Notes: generated by a model from the sequence alone, not told the origin. A stretch of 64,000 nt of DNA from Undaria pinnatifida (GCA_012845835.1 JABAKD010000003.1:2476212-2540211); one strand, 5' to 3'; shown: positions 22,384-37,300, numbered from the stretch's first letter. Numbers and translations: made by a program.

Positions 22384-25300
22384 TTACGAAGTATCTTGTC
22401 GATGAAAACGCAGAAACACCGATCGGTGGGCACCGCACCTTATGTCGTCGTCGAGATAAGCGATATCTAGGAGCATCATGGCCCTCAGTGTCTTCCACCT
22501 CTCTGAGCGCACGGTGATGAAGCCATACTTGATCTGTTTCGGGGCTACTGCAATGGCCACGCTGGACTTGCCTGTCGAGGGGAGCAACAAAAACAGTGTC
22601 GATGGCAGGGAAGGGGGTGGCGGACACCGAGGAGCACTTTATTGGTGGCACTGCATAGCTTGCCCTTTGTTGTTGTGCTCACGTTAACCCACCACCATGA
22701 TCCTGTTCGTTCCTTCGTTTGTTCGTTAGATCCTCAGTGGAGATCCGGGTAAATAAAGCTTTCTCCCCCTGCACTTCAATTCGAGTACCGGTTTGGAACC
22801 ATCTGTGCAACGGAGACTTTTATCAACCTATTCCCGAAATCTTTCATGGTCACAAGAAAGGCTCCAATAATTGCAGACGATAAGGACAAAACAAACCACC
22901 AAAAAACAAAATGTCTCCGCGTCGAGTCTCGCGTGCTCCTCATACGATGATGACACTCTCGCATTACAGTAAAACAACTCGCCCTGCAATCTAGCTTTCA
23001 GTAACAAAACAGGCTAAAAAACCCGCCCCGACGGAAGAAAAACAAGCAAAAAATTACGCGTGCACCGCAGTATCAGTAAACAAGGGGGCGGTACTACGAG
23101 CTGTGATATTCCACCCTCTTTTCACTCGCAGACCAAACAAAACCAGCAAAGAGTACCCATGAGAGTACCCATGGTATGTACACCCGACAAAAAAAAACCA
23201 TAGAGCTCGAAGACTATGAATACGGCAATCACTACGTGAGGGTATGGATTGAGCAAAAGCGCATGTTCATTGGAATGATCTAGAACACAGTATGACCCCA
23301 GCAACAAGAAACGCCTCCTGTAATCCGAGCAAGGCTTGAAACCCTACATCGTAAATTTGTTTCAAAAACGTCAGCTGTGAGTTCGATCAATTGAAGGGTC
23401 GATACTCATCTTTCAAGCTGTGTGATAACCTTGTTGCGACACCTACCTTGAGCATACGCTCTTGCATAGGGTTTGATGTAGCTCTACTCGCTGAGCACGA
23501 TCTCCTACCATAGTCCAAATTTCTTAGCACTCGCAAAAAAGTGAACCTGACGCTCTTAATAGGCTATTTCTACTGGCAGCATGATCTTCTATCATAGTCC
23601 AAATTTCTTAGCACTCGCAAAAAAGTGAGTCTGACGCTCTTAATGGGATATTTCTACTGGCAGCATGATCTCCTATCATAGTCCAAATTTCGCAGCACTC
23701 GCAAAAAAGTGAACCTGACGCTCTTAATAGGATATTTCTACTGGCAGCATGTTCTCCTATCACTGTCCAAATTTTGCAGCACTCGCAAAAAAGTGAACCT
23801 GACGCTTTTGATAGGCTATTTTTACTCGTGGCCTATACTGTAAACGATTTCAAAACTCCGTTGCACACACAAAAAAATCATGAGATAGCACCGCTTTCCA
23901 CGGAAGATCAAGGTACGTATTTAGCATATCGGGTGCATGTTTCGCGAGACACAGTGGGCGCTATCATCGACAAGCAATAATAGCACGGCATCTCTCGATG
24001 CCCGACGCTTCGGTCCACCGAGAAAAAACAACCAATAACCCCTTAAGAACTGCAGCCGTTGTTTTGGGACAACCTACTTGGAATTAGAGTAGGACTCTCT
24101 TTGCAAGCAAGCAAAGGGTAAACATACCTGTCACGAGAGAAGACGTCTGCTTGACTTCCCAGTCCGACGTGACCGTGATGATCAGCGGGTCGGACTCGTC
24201 CCGAATAGATAATTCCTCCTGGGATAAGAAAAAAGGCGGCGGGATCAGCATCGGCAACACCAAGAGAGAGGCGGCGAGATCAGCATAATCGGTGACACCG
24301 GCCAGAAGACAACAGCAACAAGGGGACAGATTCAGGCACACCCGCGCCGCCGATTAACCAACCAACCCCTTTGAGACTTGAGGGGGGGAAAGCAATGCGA
24401 CGATCACAGCATCGCCTACACGAGGCATCCGAGGTCGCTGGGGTAGTGGACGTGCGCGAACCGAGACGCGTGCTACAATCGGGGTAGATAACTTTTCGTT
24501 TTTTTTCTTCTGAATGACAGGGCTCCTTAACGCGTTTACAACTGGTAATCGTTTTTTTCTAGACAAATTTACTTGAATTTAGTATAGGGAGGGATACGGG
24601 GGCTCTAAAGGAGTTCACCCAATATCGTCAGTATGTCGTTCCATGTTTTGATATATTATTCGTTGCTACCGAGGCATTGGAGGTGTTCGACGGGCTACGC
24701 TTTCATTTTTCTCTGAATCAGTTTGTTTTGGGGTGAGATGTCGGGCTCCTCGAGTGACAAAGAAGCCTAAAAAAGTACTCGTTTACAACTCTACCGTACC
24801 ATGCGTCCCGAGACGAAAGGAGCCGTAAGGCGCTCCCCCGTTTGCGACATTAAAGGGAAAAGGTGGCGACAGAGAACGTCGTTTAGAGCACCGGCCACGC
24901 GGAGCAACCCGGGCTGCTGGGGCAGCGAATGTATCCGAAGGAGTTGTACGACACGCGCGCAGCATGTAGTGATCATATTCATACTTCGTACGGTGTTTGC
25001 GAACTACCTGGTACCAACTTTGGCTGGGTAGGACTGTGGGAAAGGAAAACAAAAATGCATTAGCATTAACACCGTCGAACGTCACAACCTGAGGGAAAAA
25101 AAAACAACCCACGAAAAATCAGCTAAAAAAAATGTTCAAGAGACCACGTCTCCCTACATTTAACTCCTACCCTAATTCTTCGTGGTGTGGTTGGCCTTGC
25201 GTTGTACGACGTTCGTCGGTTTCAATGCTACTGTTAATATAATACTTTTTCCAACCCAAAGGACTTTGTAAATCGCAAACACCCCCCGTACGTACACTCG

Positions 25301-28300
25301 TCCTATGAATAGATCCTTGACTAGATCGCACTCGTCGCTTTTAACCCTTTTATAATTGGATCAAGCGACGAGCAGGAAAGGCATCCAGCGGTGCACGTAT
25401 CACCATGCTAGACGCATTCAGTTCGGACATATCACCTATACCCCATCGACTCGGGCTACGCCGTGTGGTCGATGCTATAGAGTACGCGACAGCACTGAAT
25501 AATTTGGAGGTCAAGACTTTCAGGCTCGAGTTTTACTAGACGAAAATAAGAACATCGCCTCTTTTGAACTGAAAATAATGTACGACACAACCTACCTTAC
25601 GTGAGAAGAAATTCAGCCTGGCCAGATTCAAGACATTTTTACCTGGTGTCGCTTACTGTGCTCGTCAAGGTTTTTCGACATGGTTTTCCTTTCAAGTCTC
25701 AAAAGGGGCTAAGCGAAGGACATACAGCCGCCAAACTGGGCGGAGAAATTCTAACACGGCGTCTCTCGGCAGCATCCCTTTTTCTTCTCCTGTCGCTTAC
25801 CTCGTACTCCGCATCGAACACCATGCCGTCTGCATGCAAGATCTGTCTCAGACCACTGAACTTAGCGTTTGGGATCGTATTGGCCAGCCCAGTCAACCCC
25901 TGTGCATTTCAGACACAACGGTCGCGCCAAAAATAGAGACGAACGAGGGCCGGACGGAGACATTTTCAGATAAATAGAGGAAGGGGGAAGGGGGGGGGGG
26001 GTGTCCTCATTTTCATGCATAGGCGAAGTCTTAAGACTACTGACCCACGCATCCCTACAATGCCCGGACGGAGCCCGTTGGGTTTTCACCGACCAGACAG
26101 ACATCGCGTGCACCAAGCGCGAAGCGTCGTGAGGTGTGCAGCGAGACGCATGAAGGGTGAGCTGCATCCTACTGAGAACCACTTGTGAGGTGGACTTCCG
26201 CACCCTGTGAGTACTTTCTTGCACATCGGATGACAGCTTCGAATCATTTTTTTTTGGAGGGGGAGAGGGGGAGGGGGAGCACAGACCAGCACAACGGCAG
26301 CGAGCGGCCGAAAAAAAGGGTGACCAGCAAAAGGTCACGAACACAACACTATTAACAGCGCACGGAGGACCAGAGGCCGACGGCAGCGGGCGTGGCTTTG
26401 ATCCAGTTATTTACCCCCCGGCGGATGGGGCTAAATCACGCTTGAGCTCAAGACACTTCCACGTATTTTCGTATGTGTCGTGTGTCAACCCGGCTTCCGT
26501 GGAAGTGGCGCCAAGCAAAGCCGTGGACGGGTAGGTCTAAACTAACGCCGTCGCGTGCACTGATCCCGTCGCAAGTATGTCTGGTTTCGACAACCACAGC
26601 AGCGCAGCGTGCCGTCGCATCTCTGAGCACTAACGGCGGTGATAAATGATCAAACTACATGGTCCAAAACACGCGTGCCCACCTGGTTGTACTCCATCGC
26701 GTTACTGGACGTGTAGAGCAGGCGCCACTCGCCCACTAGCGCGGGTAGCAGACCGGCGCCAAGGCCCTCCCCCGCGACGAAGTTACCCTCCTCAAAAGCG
26801 ACCAGCGCATCTAGTGCCTGTTGTTTACCAAGATCAGGCGGGCGTCACGTTTCCGATCGATACTTTTTTATATTTTTTTCTGAAAGAAGTGTTTAACAAT
26901 ATTTCACAGAACACGGTTTTTGGGAGAAAATTAGAGTCTTCCTCACGATAGGAATCTGTCTCGTCACAAAGTTACCCTCCCCGAAAGCGGCAAGCGCGTC
27001 TAATGCCTGGTATTTACCAAGACCAGGCAGACGGACACGTTTGCCATTGCATTCCCCTTCATGAATCTCTCCCGTCACAAAGTTACCTTCCCCGAAAGCG
27101 ACAAGCGCGTGTAGTGCCTGATATTTACCTAGATCAGGCAGACGGGTATATTTATCAATGCACTCCCGGTTAGGGGACAAACACTTCGACTAAGACTAGG
27201 AAAATTTTAGGAATTGGGAAAGAGATGAAAGTTCCTTCGATTACCGTGACAGGCTCAGTCACGAAACAGACGATCTGCACATAACAAGCGCCGGGATCTG
27301 ACGATATTGTGCCGTAGGAGAGGTCCGCGTTCGCCATTCGCCCGCGTGCGCGCTGAAAGGTAGTGTAGCTGTCGCCAAAAACTCGAGCAGCACGATATTT
27401 GTAACTACCGTCGGCTTGTGTGCGTTGGTCAACAATTTGGAGACACGTATTTCTAGATGAATCTCCGTCGACGGACAAAAAAGCAGTCTTCAGCCATCTC
27501 GAAAGAGTTTCTGTTGGCGCCGTCAATGCTAGACACTAGCATTTGCTCAGAACAAGATACGCACCTCTAGCATCTGCGCTCGCTTGTTTTCCCCGCAGCC
27601 CATCCCGCAGTCGACCATCTCCGCCTGGGCGAGGTCCACCCCACATAACGATACAAGAGCACAAAACCGGCCCGAACAGCGACAAGAAAAAAACACGGGA
27701 GCTTCTGAAACGCCTCGAGATGGAGACAACACCCGTACGCATTACATTTGGTGCTTTTTCGGCCTGGTTCGGGCAGTGGAGAAATTTGACGTCGACCAGG
27801 GCTTCACGCTCAGCATGTACTCGGCGTGGATACGGCAGACGGTTTTCAAGGTGTGATACTAGAATTTGATTACGAGTACAGTGGTGGTCCCTCTCTACCT
27901 CTCAAGTGCCAGTTGAGTAGTGCCGGTTACACGACATGTCGTCTGTGAAATCAATCGGCACAGATAGGAACAACAGTGTGGGAAGGTGCCGGTTGACGCT
28001 ATAGCGGCAGTATTTACGGCTGGCACGTACCGGTGCTATAGAACGACAACTACAGTTTACGGAGGGTGCTGCACAACCGTTTTCAAAGACAGTACTCGCA
28101 AGCACAGTAATTAGTGTTTGATGCGCGATTCGAAACACAGCAGCCACAAACACGCAAACACAGCATTTGGTGCTGGACAAGCGGAAGAAAACAGCAGCAG
28201 CCGCAAGCAGAGCATGCAGTGCTTTACTAGCATTTCGACATACAGCATCCGCAAGCACAGCATGTAGCGCTTCACGAGCCTTTCGAAAAAGCAGCACCGG

Positions 28301-31300
28301 CAAGCGGCGTGTCTTTAGTGCGTTACGAGCGTTTCAAACGACAGCATCCACAAGCGAAACATTTGGAGCTTCACGAGCGTATAAAAAGAAAGCGTCTGCA
28401 AGCGCAGCAGTTAAGTGATCCACGAGCGAGTGGTTTGATCCATGCGTCCGATAAAAGACAAGGACAAGACGCACTAACGTGTTCGCGCCGAGACACCTGG
28501 TACGGTAGGGGTAGCGACTATTTTTTTCTGAGGTTTCATCACTTGAGATCTACAGTATACCTCTCCGAAAAAAGCCGACCTTTGGAAAGAAAACGAAAGC
28601 GCACCCCGTTTTGAGCCCATCCCACAACCTAGGCATAAAACGAACAAGCGATTACGGACGGAAATCGCCCTTCGTGAAAGTGTCCTGTTGACCCTGGCAG
28701 CATCCAGGGGGGGTCCTATATCTTCGAAGAGTAGCCGCCCCGCACGGGGTAGAAACCCTAACCCTACCGGTCGAGTCCGATATGCATAATTTAGTTATGT
28801 TCAGCGCGCCTTATACTTACCTCAGCAAGAGCGACGAGGCACACCCTCGCCTCCGCCGCCGCCGCCCCCACCCTCTCCCACCTCCCTTGAAATACCCGGG
28901 GACCGTCCGGGTGTGTACCGTACTACACACCCTTGAAATGTTTGAGGTTAAAAAAAACGTCAACTATGTAAATCTCGGGCTTTTGAAAAAAAAAAAGCAT
29001 AGAGTATGCCTTAGGGCCATTCTTATCGAAATAAGCTTCGTGCGACAAATTCCAAAAATTCTAAAACAAAAAATAATTCAAACAAACTCGAGAAACATAG
29101 AAAATTGGAAATTTAAGATTTCCATGTTTCTCACACTGTGTACAACATTCCAAGTTTATGACAGAACGCTTCCGTATTTCCATGCAATAAATTATCACCA
29201 ACATTTGGAAAGTTTGGAGAAAAAGGCCTCGACAAGATGTCGACAAGAATTACGCTTACCTCAGCAAGAGCGACAAGACGCGCCTTCGCCTCCGCCGCCG
29301 CCCCCGCGCCCCCGGTCGCCGCCACTAGCGCCTCCGCCACCGGAGGGGCCGGTAACGGCGCCGGGGCGTTAGAAACCGCGTCCTTTTTCGCCGCCGTCAC
29401 GGGCGGAAGAGGTTCTTTTTTCGCCGTAGATGGGGCTACGTCACCGCTCTGGGCGGTAGCCTGTGATGCTGGTGGAGGCGTAGGAGACTCGGTGGTGCTT
29501 TCGATCTCGTCGTCCTCGAACAAATCGTCAAGCTTTAGGCGGCAGTTGCGAGTAACGCAAGTTGAGTGCAAGGGGGGAGGGGTTCTGTGAGCGGGGTGAT
29601 TTGGCGTGTGGAGGGGTGTATGGAGTGGAGAGGGGTGCGGTGTACTCATTATCATGCATGGCCGTAGTGGTATGACCATAGGCCCTCGCCTCCCTACAAT
29701 GCCGGGACGGAGCACGTCGGGTTTTCACCGATCAGGCAGACTGCGTGGGGGGTGGAGTGGGGCGAGTGTTGGAGTTGGTGTGTGCCTGGAATGTCGTGAG
29801 GGGAGGGGTAGGGTGGGGGGGGAGGGGGTTGGAATGAGGGAGGGCGTTGAGTTTGAGTTTGTGGAGGGGGGGCGGGTGGAGTGGGGTGGGGGTTGGCGGG
29901 AGCATCGGAGGGGCTCACAAATCAGACCAAGCACGATCTAGATAATCTATATCCTATATCTGTCGCTATGGTGTAATATGTTGTGCAGGATCTGTGTATT
30001 AATAACACAGATCTAAACCAGGAAACATGCGCTAAGATCGTGCAGATCACATGGTTCCCACCCGGCAACATGATCTACAGGCTATACAGATCATATATAC
30101 CAGGGATCTGTCTGCCCTCAAAGACATAAATGATCTATAGATCATCTATAGGGGTCCGATCTGTCCGACGCGGCATCAAATGTGAACTTTACACACATGG
30201 AGCACTTCATCTAGATCCAGCATCTGTCTTTACTGGTATGATACTATGCGCAGGTCACGACACAGATAATCTAGATCCTATACCTTGGTATCTGTATAAT
30301 ATTATACATTTATGCGCAGGATCTATGTAGTACATATTATTCAAAGCAGGAAACACAAGATAGATCAAGTAGATCATTCAGATTATTTAGATCATCCGGC
30401 AACATTATCTACAGGCCATGCACATCATGTAGACCAGGGATGCATCTGCCCTGAACGATGTACTGTACGAGATCATCATAAATCATGAGTAGGGAACTGA
30501 TCTCTCCGACGTGCGGAGGGGTTGCTCCCAATGTAGGGTTGCTTTCTTGGCGGCAGCTGGGAGCAACGTCAAGGTTTGCCAAGAATGTCGGAGGCGTTGC
30601 TTCTCAATGGAGGTTTGCGTTGGGGATGTACGCAATTAACATGTTACCAGTATTTTGAAGAAAAAAATTAAACGCGTCAGCTGTGAGTTCGATGAATTTA
30701 GGGTCAATACTCATCTTAGAGCAAGCTGCGTGATACACCGGCCGCTCGTTTTTACAGACGTGTGATCCTATGAATATATATATACTTGAATATGACTCCT
30801 ATGGATGTTGTCAGGGTGATCATCAACAACGAAACGTTATCAATAATAATGGTATTAATAGCTACTATACTTTCTTCATCCCAAGGTATAAATAGTAAGT
30901 TGCTATGATTCGTCAGTGGTAATAGCAACATATTAACTGCTACAGTGGGAAATCATTATCAAAAATCAATAACGGTATCAACAACGTGTGTATCACCACA
31001 AACAGGTATCATGTTGCGTCTGCTTAGTCCAAAAGTCAATCACCTACTAAGCAGGCGATTTTTCTTACAAAACATTAACCTCCTTTGAACTGCACCCCGT
31101 TCTTGACGAAAAACCACTCGAGTTTAGTGCAAGATATTGTTCTCAGCAGTACTAGGGTAAAGGGCAAGATAGAGGAAGGATAGAGGCATGTTCCGCGTTA
31201 CCTGGCGTGCGAACTCGATGAAGCCCGCGAGGTCGATAGACAACCCGTCGCCCGCTTTCGGCAAGCCTTCGAACATCGCGTCCAATTCCTGGCGAGTCAG

Positions 31301-34300
31301 CAGCTCATCTTCGAGCAGCTCAGACACCTCGCTCCATCTGCATGGCAAGGCGGACATCACCAAAGGTGACGTAGGTAATCCGGGGAGGTCGGGGGAAGAG
31401 GGGGACGGGGGGGGGAGGGAGGAGGGTTTGGACGGATGGTGTTTCAACAATTAGACAGTGGGTTGAACATCGCGTCCAAGCCTCGGCTGGACACCTTGCT
31501 CGATCTTGTCGCGTGAGGATGGTAAAGGCCGTTTTTTTCGACACAAACACCATGCAAAAAAACTTGCCAACTGCCGAAAAAAATTGGCCAAGATTTGGCA
31601 AATTTTGGTTTTTCCTTGGCTTCTCCCCCCCATAACTTTGCCCACGGAGGACTAGGGAAATACGAAATGTCCAAAGGAATTTGGCAAATACATGGACGTC
31701 AAGGGGAACTAAGCGCTCACGCAATACGGCGTCCATATGCAGACGCTTTTGTTGAAGGGTTTGTAGAGTCGTACGCAGCGTTTCCGCGGGGCGACCAACG
31801 GCAGTCGAACCCCTAAGGGGCTCGGCTAGGAACTTTTATTTGCAAGTATGTGTGATACGCCGATCGCGCGTGTTACGGGATGTTTTACGTCCTCAAGAAG
31901 GATATATGTCGGCGACTCCCGCTAGTTTAGCTAGTACCAATTTCTGTCACCTTCGAGGTTGGCTAGAAAGGAGGGATGTCCACTCAACGGGGCTGGGGGC
32001 TTTGACGCGCCCCGCGAAAACAAAACGCTGGCGAGACCGTGAGGTATACAATATACTGGTACGAGCAGTGCATGCCAAAATTTACCGCTGCCCCCACCGC
32101 AACCACCCCACAACGGCGTTTCACAAAACCTAAAAAAAAAAACTCAGCTGTGAGATCGAGGATTTCTTCGACAGTCGTCTTTGAGTGTGATACTTCGATC
32201 GCTCGTGCTGCGGATTTGTCGATGTCCTCATAAAGGGTATACGTTGGTGACTCTCCTGGGGGCTATTAACAGCACCATGGCCAACAGGACGGTTTTACGA
32301 AGACGGCCTGCCTATCCAGTACAAGATACCCAATAAGAAAAAGGGAAACGCGAATGATGGACTGTTATTTACAGGAATATCTGGCATAAGAAACCCTGGA
32401 GCCGTTATACTGAAACTAGTTAGAACGTGCTCTTTATCAAAATAAGAAATCCAGCCTTGGGTCAATATTTCTTATTGTATGACTATTAATACCAATAGTC
32501 AACTCTATCGTATGTAAATAAAACTGATATATCATACCAGGTATGTTCTGCGAACTTAACGCCGTCACCACTGGAAACCCTTTCGAGGAAAACAAATGCT
32601 TCAATAAGTATAGGGAGGGAGTTTGGGGCTCTAAAGGGGTTAAGAGATATCTACATAATTGTTCAAATAACGTCAGCTGTGAGTTCGACGAATTTAGGGT
32701 CGATGTCCATCTTTGCAAGCTGCGTGGATTAAGAGATACTATGTTTCCGAAAAAAAAAACAGCATGGGATAATACCTGTGATTCTTATTAGGTTCCCCGC
32801 ACTGACATAATTCGACCGGAAACTCACCCGAGAAGGTCTCCCAGGGTAAGCACCCCCCCCCTCGCGGCAGAGAGCTGGGCGAAAGTTCCCTCAGGCGTTC
32901 CCTCCCCTCCCCACGCCCCTACCACCTCCTTCTCCAAAGAACTAGAAGCTGCTTCTACTGGTGCTTCTTTTTCGGCTGCTGCCGTTTCCGCTGCTGCTGC
33001 TGCTGCTGTCGCTGATGCTGCTGTTGCCGCTGCTGCTGCTGCTGCTGCTGCTGCTGCCGCTTCTGCTGCTGCTGCTTCTGCTGCTGCTGCTTCTGCTGCT
33101 CCTTCGTCGGTGCCCCCATCTTCATCCTCGAAAAGATCGCTCAACTGGTTATTCACCCCCAAAATGCGAACCAAAAAGGGACGGTAAGATAAGCACAAAC
33201 GTTACACAGTCGGTACCCCGATTGAAGAGCGCCCCGGATAAGAGCATTTCGGACTTAAGAGTCGTCAAATCGGCATGTCCCGCCTACCGGTATACTACAA
33301 GCTGTATATTTCCCACTACAAACAAGAGCACTGTAGTTAATAGCGCTTGTTTCGGTTTGTCACGGGGGGCCCTTAAAATTGGGTACCCACTGAGCGTCCA
33401 AATGCGGCAGGTGTCACTACTAGGAGTAGGAGCGGTGCTTCGGAAACAGGGAGGCGACACGAAGACAAGCGAAAAAACTAATACTTAAGGTATGGAAAAC
33501 ACGAAAGGAGCACCCAAACGCCGGAGGGGTGTCTCTGTTAGGGGTAAGAACGGTGCTCCTAACGTAACGAGCGCCCCAAAATGGAGGTGCCTCTTTTGAG
33601 TAGGAACGGTGCGCCATCTCGAAAGGGATTCTCGTGGTCAACAGTCAAACGACAAAGGCAAGCAACAAATGGGTACGCTCCCCCCACCTCCCCCTCCCGC
33701 ACCCCGCACGCATGAAAACCGTGGGCGGGACAACAGTGTCGTATGCATCCACGCTCAATTGGCCAGGCAGCTAGGCGCTGAAACAGAAGCTCAAAAACGA
33801 GCGTAAGGCTGGGCTGAGCCTCGTCCGGCTCGCATTTTCAAGGTTTTTCGGCTTGAAAAAGAAAAACGGCTCGGTCGAATTTCTGCCGAAATTTGAAAAA
33901 CTCAAAAAAATCGTTTTTTGGCATTTTCGGCTCGGTGAGTAGCAATTTCGGCTCTGAAAAAAAAAACGGTCCACTAGAAAATACGTGTTTTCGGCTTTTT
34001 CGGCTCGAATTTAAAAAAAACGGCTAATTCACACATAAATAGATTAGGGGGTGAGAAACAGCCCTAACCAGCGTCACTAGTCGGCAAAACAGCGCTGCTG
34101 CGGTGCTCAGCGGCCAGCAAGGCATCCTCGTGTGATGAGCAATAAAAAATACTACATATGAGATCCTGGTGCGTTGTACTGGTACATACATATATTTCGT
34201 TTAGCCTCCGACAATGTGACAATGTGCAGCATAATAAGCTATAAGCTACAACGACGATAACTGACAAACACCCACACTGCGTGCTTGTGTATGTTCTCAT

Positions 34301-37300
34301 CTATCTCCGGCAAAGACAGAACACATCGAAACACCGCCATAAATATATAGTAGCTGTGCTGCACGCCCACCCCCCACCTCAACTATCCACTACCGGAGTC
34401 TTTTTCTCCCCTCAACTCAAGACTCTCCCTGTCCCTCCCGCGAACAGGAGGACCCACTACCCTACAACCTCATCCTCCTCTTCTTCCTCCTCCTCCTGCG
34501 CCTCCTCTTCATCTTCCTCTTTCTCCTCGTCTCTCCTAGATCTTGAGCGTTTTTCGCCTTTTTTCCTCGTCTACTCCGCCGTCACCGTATTCCGCTACCC
34601 CGGGGATGACACAGCCGGACATGCTCGTATCGTTGCCGGTTGGTGTGCGTGTGTGGGTGGTGCTACTGTGCGTACTGCTGTGTGCTGTGTTGCGGGCTGG
34701 TGGCTGTGGCTATATATTTTCACGAAAAACAGGGTTTTCATGCCATTATAGGCGTTATTATAGAGGGGCCGAATAAAAATCGGCTTATTTACGATAAATC
34801 GTCTCCCGGGGGTGAAAAAAGGCTCCGTCCCCTAAAATCGGCTCCAAATCGAATATTTTTCGGCTCTTTATAAAACCCTTGTTTTTCGGTTTTTCGGCGA
34901 AAGCCGGTCGAGGCTCAGCCTACGCAAGGCATACCAGGAAATGGAGAATCCCTCACGCGTGAGAACCCAGACTCTCAACGCATGGAAACCAACCACGGGA
35001 ATTGCCAGGTAGAAATTGTGGCCGGCTCTCAATTAGTTGGCCAGCTGGGCATGCGCGCACCAGCTAAAAACGAATGTCAACCACACCAGGTACATGAAGA
35101 AGCCCTCACGCGCGAAATAGAGGCTCTCAACGCACGTCACCAACCACGAGGATTACGTCAATCAACCGGTAAACGACAACAGTACACGCCCTCTCAAGCA
35201 CCCCCCTGCCCTACCTACCCCCTGCTCCCGCCCACAAACTGTAGCGCAGAGAAACGGTGCTATTTACGGAGATTTGATTTTAGTAGCACGAAATCCAAAT
35301 CAACACAGAGAGGGAAGGGGTTCTACTTAGCTTTTAAGTCTTCACAAGCTTCCACACCTCGGGCAGATAATCTAGATAATGATCTAGACCGTCTATTAAT
35401 ATATCATCTATATCATCTACAGTAGATCCTGTATCTGCCGTTCTGAGACGCTGGGGCAAGATTTGTACATAGAGTGCAGATCCAACCCTGGAAATGTTTG
35501 CTAGATCATGCCGATCGTACGGTTCCCCGCGGGCAACATGAGCTACACCATACAGACCTTCCCTGAACGATCTAGATCATCAAGTGGGAATCGGTGATAA
35601 GTCTGAGGTGTGCAAGCTTCCCCTGCGGGAGATGGTTGCCTTAAAATCTCGGGGGTGTCTTGAGTTCAAAAGGGGTAGGAACACAGGCGTTCCTATGATA
35701 TGAGCTGTATCACCAGGTATGCACAACGTACCAAAGCTCCTCAAAACTCAAGAAAACAACCACGAGTAGCCACCGCGCAAGCAACCGAGCGAGTGACATC
35801 GACTAGCGCAAACGAGCTTTCAGTTTAGTTTATTCGTGTTTTTTCTAGGGCTTGTCACGGTCGGTTAGTTCTCGCGGGTCTGGTCGGATCAGAGTCACCC
35901 GACCTGACCCGTGATGTTTGAAACCCTCCTGATCCGACCCAACTCAACCCGTGAGATTTCGATCACTTCCCAACCCGACCCGACTAGACCCGCGGGTTTT
36001 TGAAAAGCTCCTGACCCGACCCTCGGGCCAAATCTTGACCCGTGAAAAGCCTTGATGTTTTTTGTGTCTGGTCTACGGCTACACGGGCACAGTCGTCACA
36101 TAGCAGCGCCTGACTCAAAACATGGAGGTTTTTCTCCATGTTAGTACTCATGTGAGCATGCTTTCTTTGCGTTTACATCGGTCTTTCTACCCAACGACAT
36201 CACTATTAGTGTAACACCCAGTGTCCATTTTTATTCGTCATCCTAGAGATACATTTTTTTGTGGTTCACAGACAGTGACACAAGATATACAAGAAAAATC
36301 GTAAAATAAACAGAGGGACGCAAATGTCAGGGTACCGGGGACGAATGACAGCAAAACATACGCCAAATAACGAAAAAATGAACTAGAAAGCAAAAAAAAA
36401 CAAAAAAACAATGGATCTCCGGCAAGAGAAACGAAAATAATCACAAATGAACAGAGGAACGCAACAGAAATGTCAGCGTATCGGGTACGAATAACACAGC
36501 AAAAAGCCGAAAGAAGATAAAAAGGAACCCGAACACAAAAAAAAAGAACAATGGATCTCCGAAACACGGTAGGACCGCATCCAAATTTTTACGAGGCCCT
36601 TCACCGGAGCAGCTCTATATACACCTAACACGAGCCCCTTCACTGACAGCTGAAGCAGCTCTGTATACACCTCACACACAATAATGGCTTTGAAAAAAAT
36701 GACACGCTTAACCTATGTATACACTAAACAAAAAAATAATGGCTTTGAGAAAAACGGCTCGCTTAACCTGATGAACAATCTCAAGGCATATCAAGGCATA
36801 TCATTAGGTACAGACGCACGGCACTGTAGAGGTGGCACCTTTTGGCTGAAACGTTTTTTGAACGACGGCGCTCCTTAACCCTTTTACAACTGGAAACCCG
36901 TTTTTGGGGACATAATTACTTGGATTTAGTATAGGGAGGGGTTCGGGGGCTCTAAAGGGGTTAGTTAACCCAGTTGGGGTTTATGTACTATAGCATACTA
37001 TAGCATACTATAGCATATCATATCATACAGCGACAAAACAAAGTACAGGCGCGTTCTTATCATGGCACGAGCATGCAGAACACGGCAGCGCAAGCTATGT
37101 GCGCGTCTTACGGGTACTTCCGATCGCGCTCGACGGTAAAATCGTCGCCAGCTAATCTAGCAGCCCGGATTGCTTCGTGCGAAGGATGCCGCAATCGTCA
37201 GCTTTATCGACATATTTTTCCCTCTGAAGCTCCAAAAGGGTTAACTCGAAATGGTTGGAATTTCAATGTTTTTTCGGAAACATGTTTCGTTGTACACCTA

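Noticed and set aside
23461..23835. CRISPR-like array
   Set aside because: Whole 84-bp units repeat without unique spacers, and the context is a eukaryotic intron.
27170..27526. 118-codon minus ORF as a fibrillin exon
   Set aside because: Exons 7 and 8 join directly in phase 0 without it, and similar sequence occurs at 60.9 kb, so it is repeat-like.
28755..28770. Telomere-like CCCTAA text
   Set aside because: Only about two degenerate units; similar GTTAGGGTT snippets near 49.4 kb are equally short. No telomeric array.
32961..33488. Poly-Leu ORF on the plus strand
   Set aside because: Antisense to the polyalanine-coding fibrillin exon 4, whose frame is supported by flanking motifs and splice phases.
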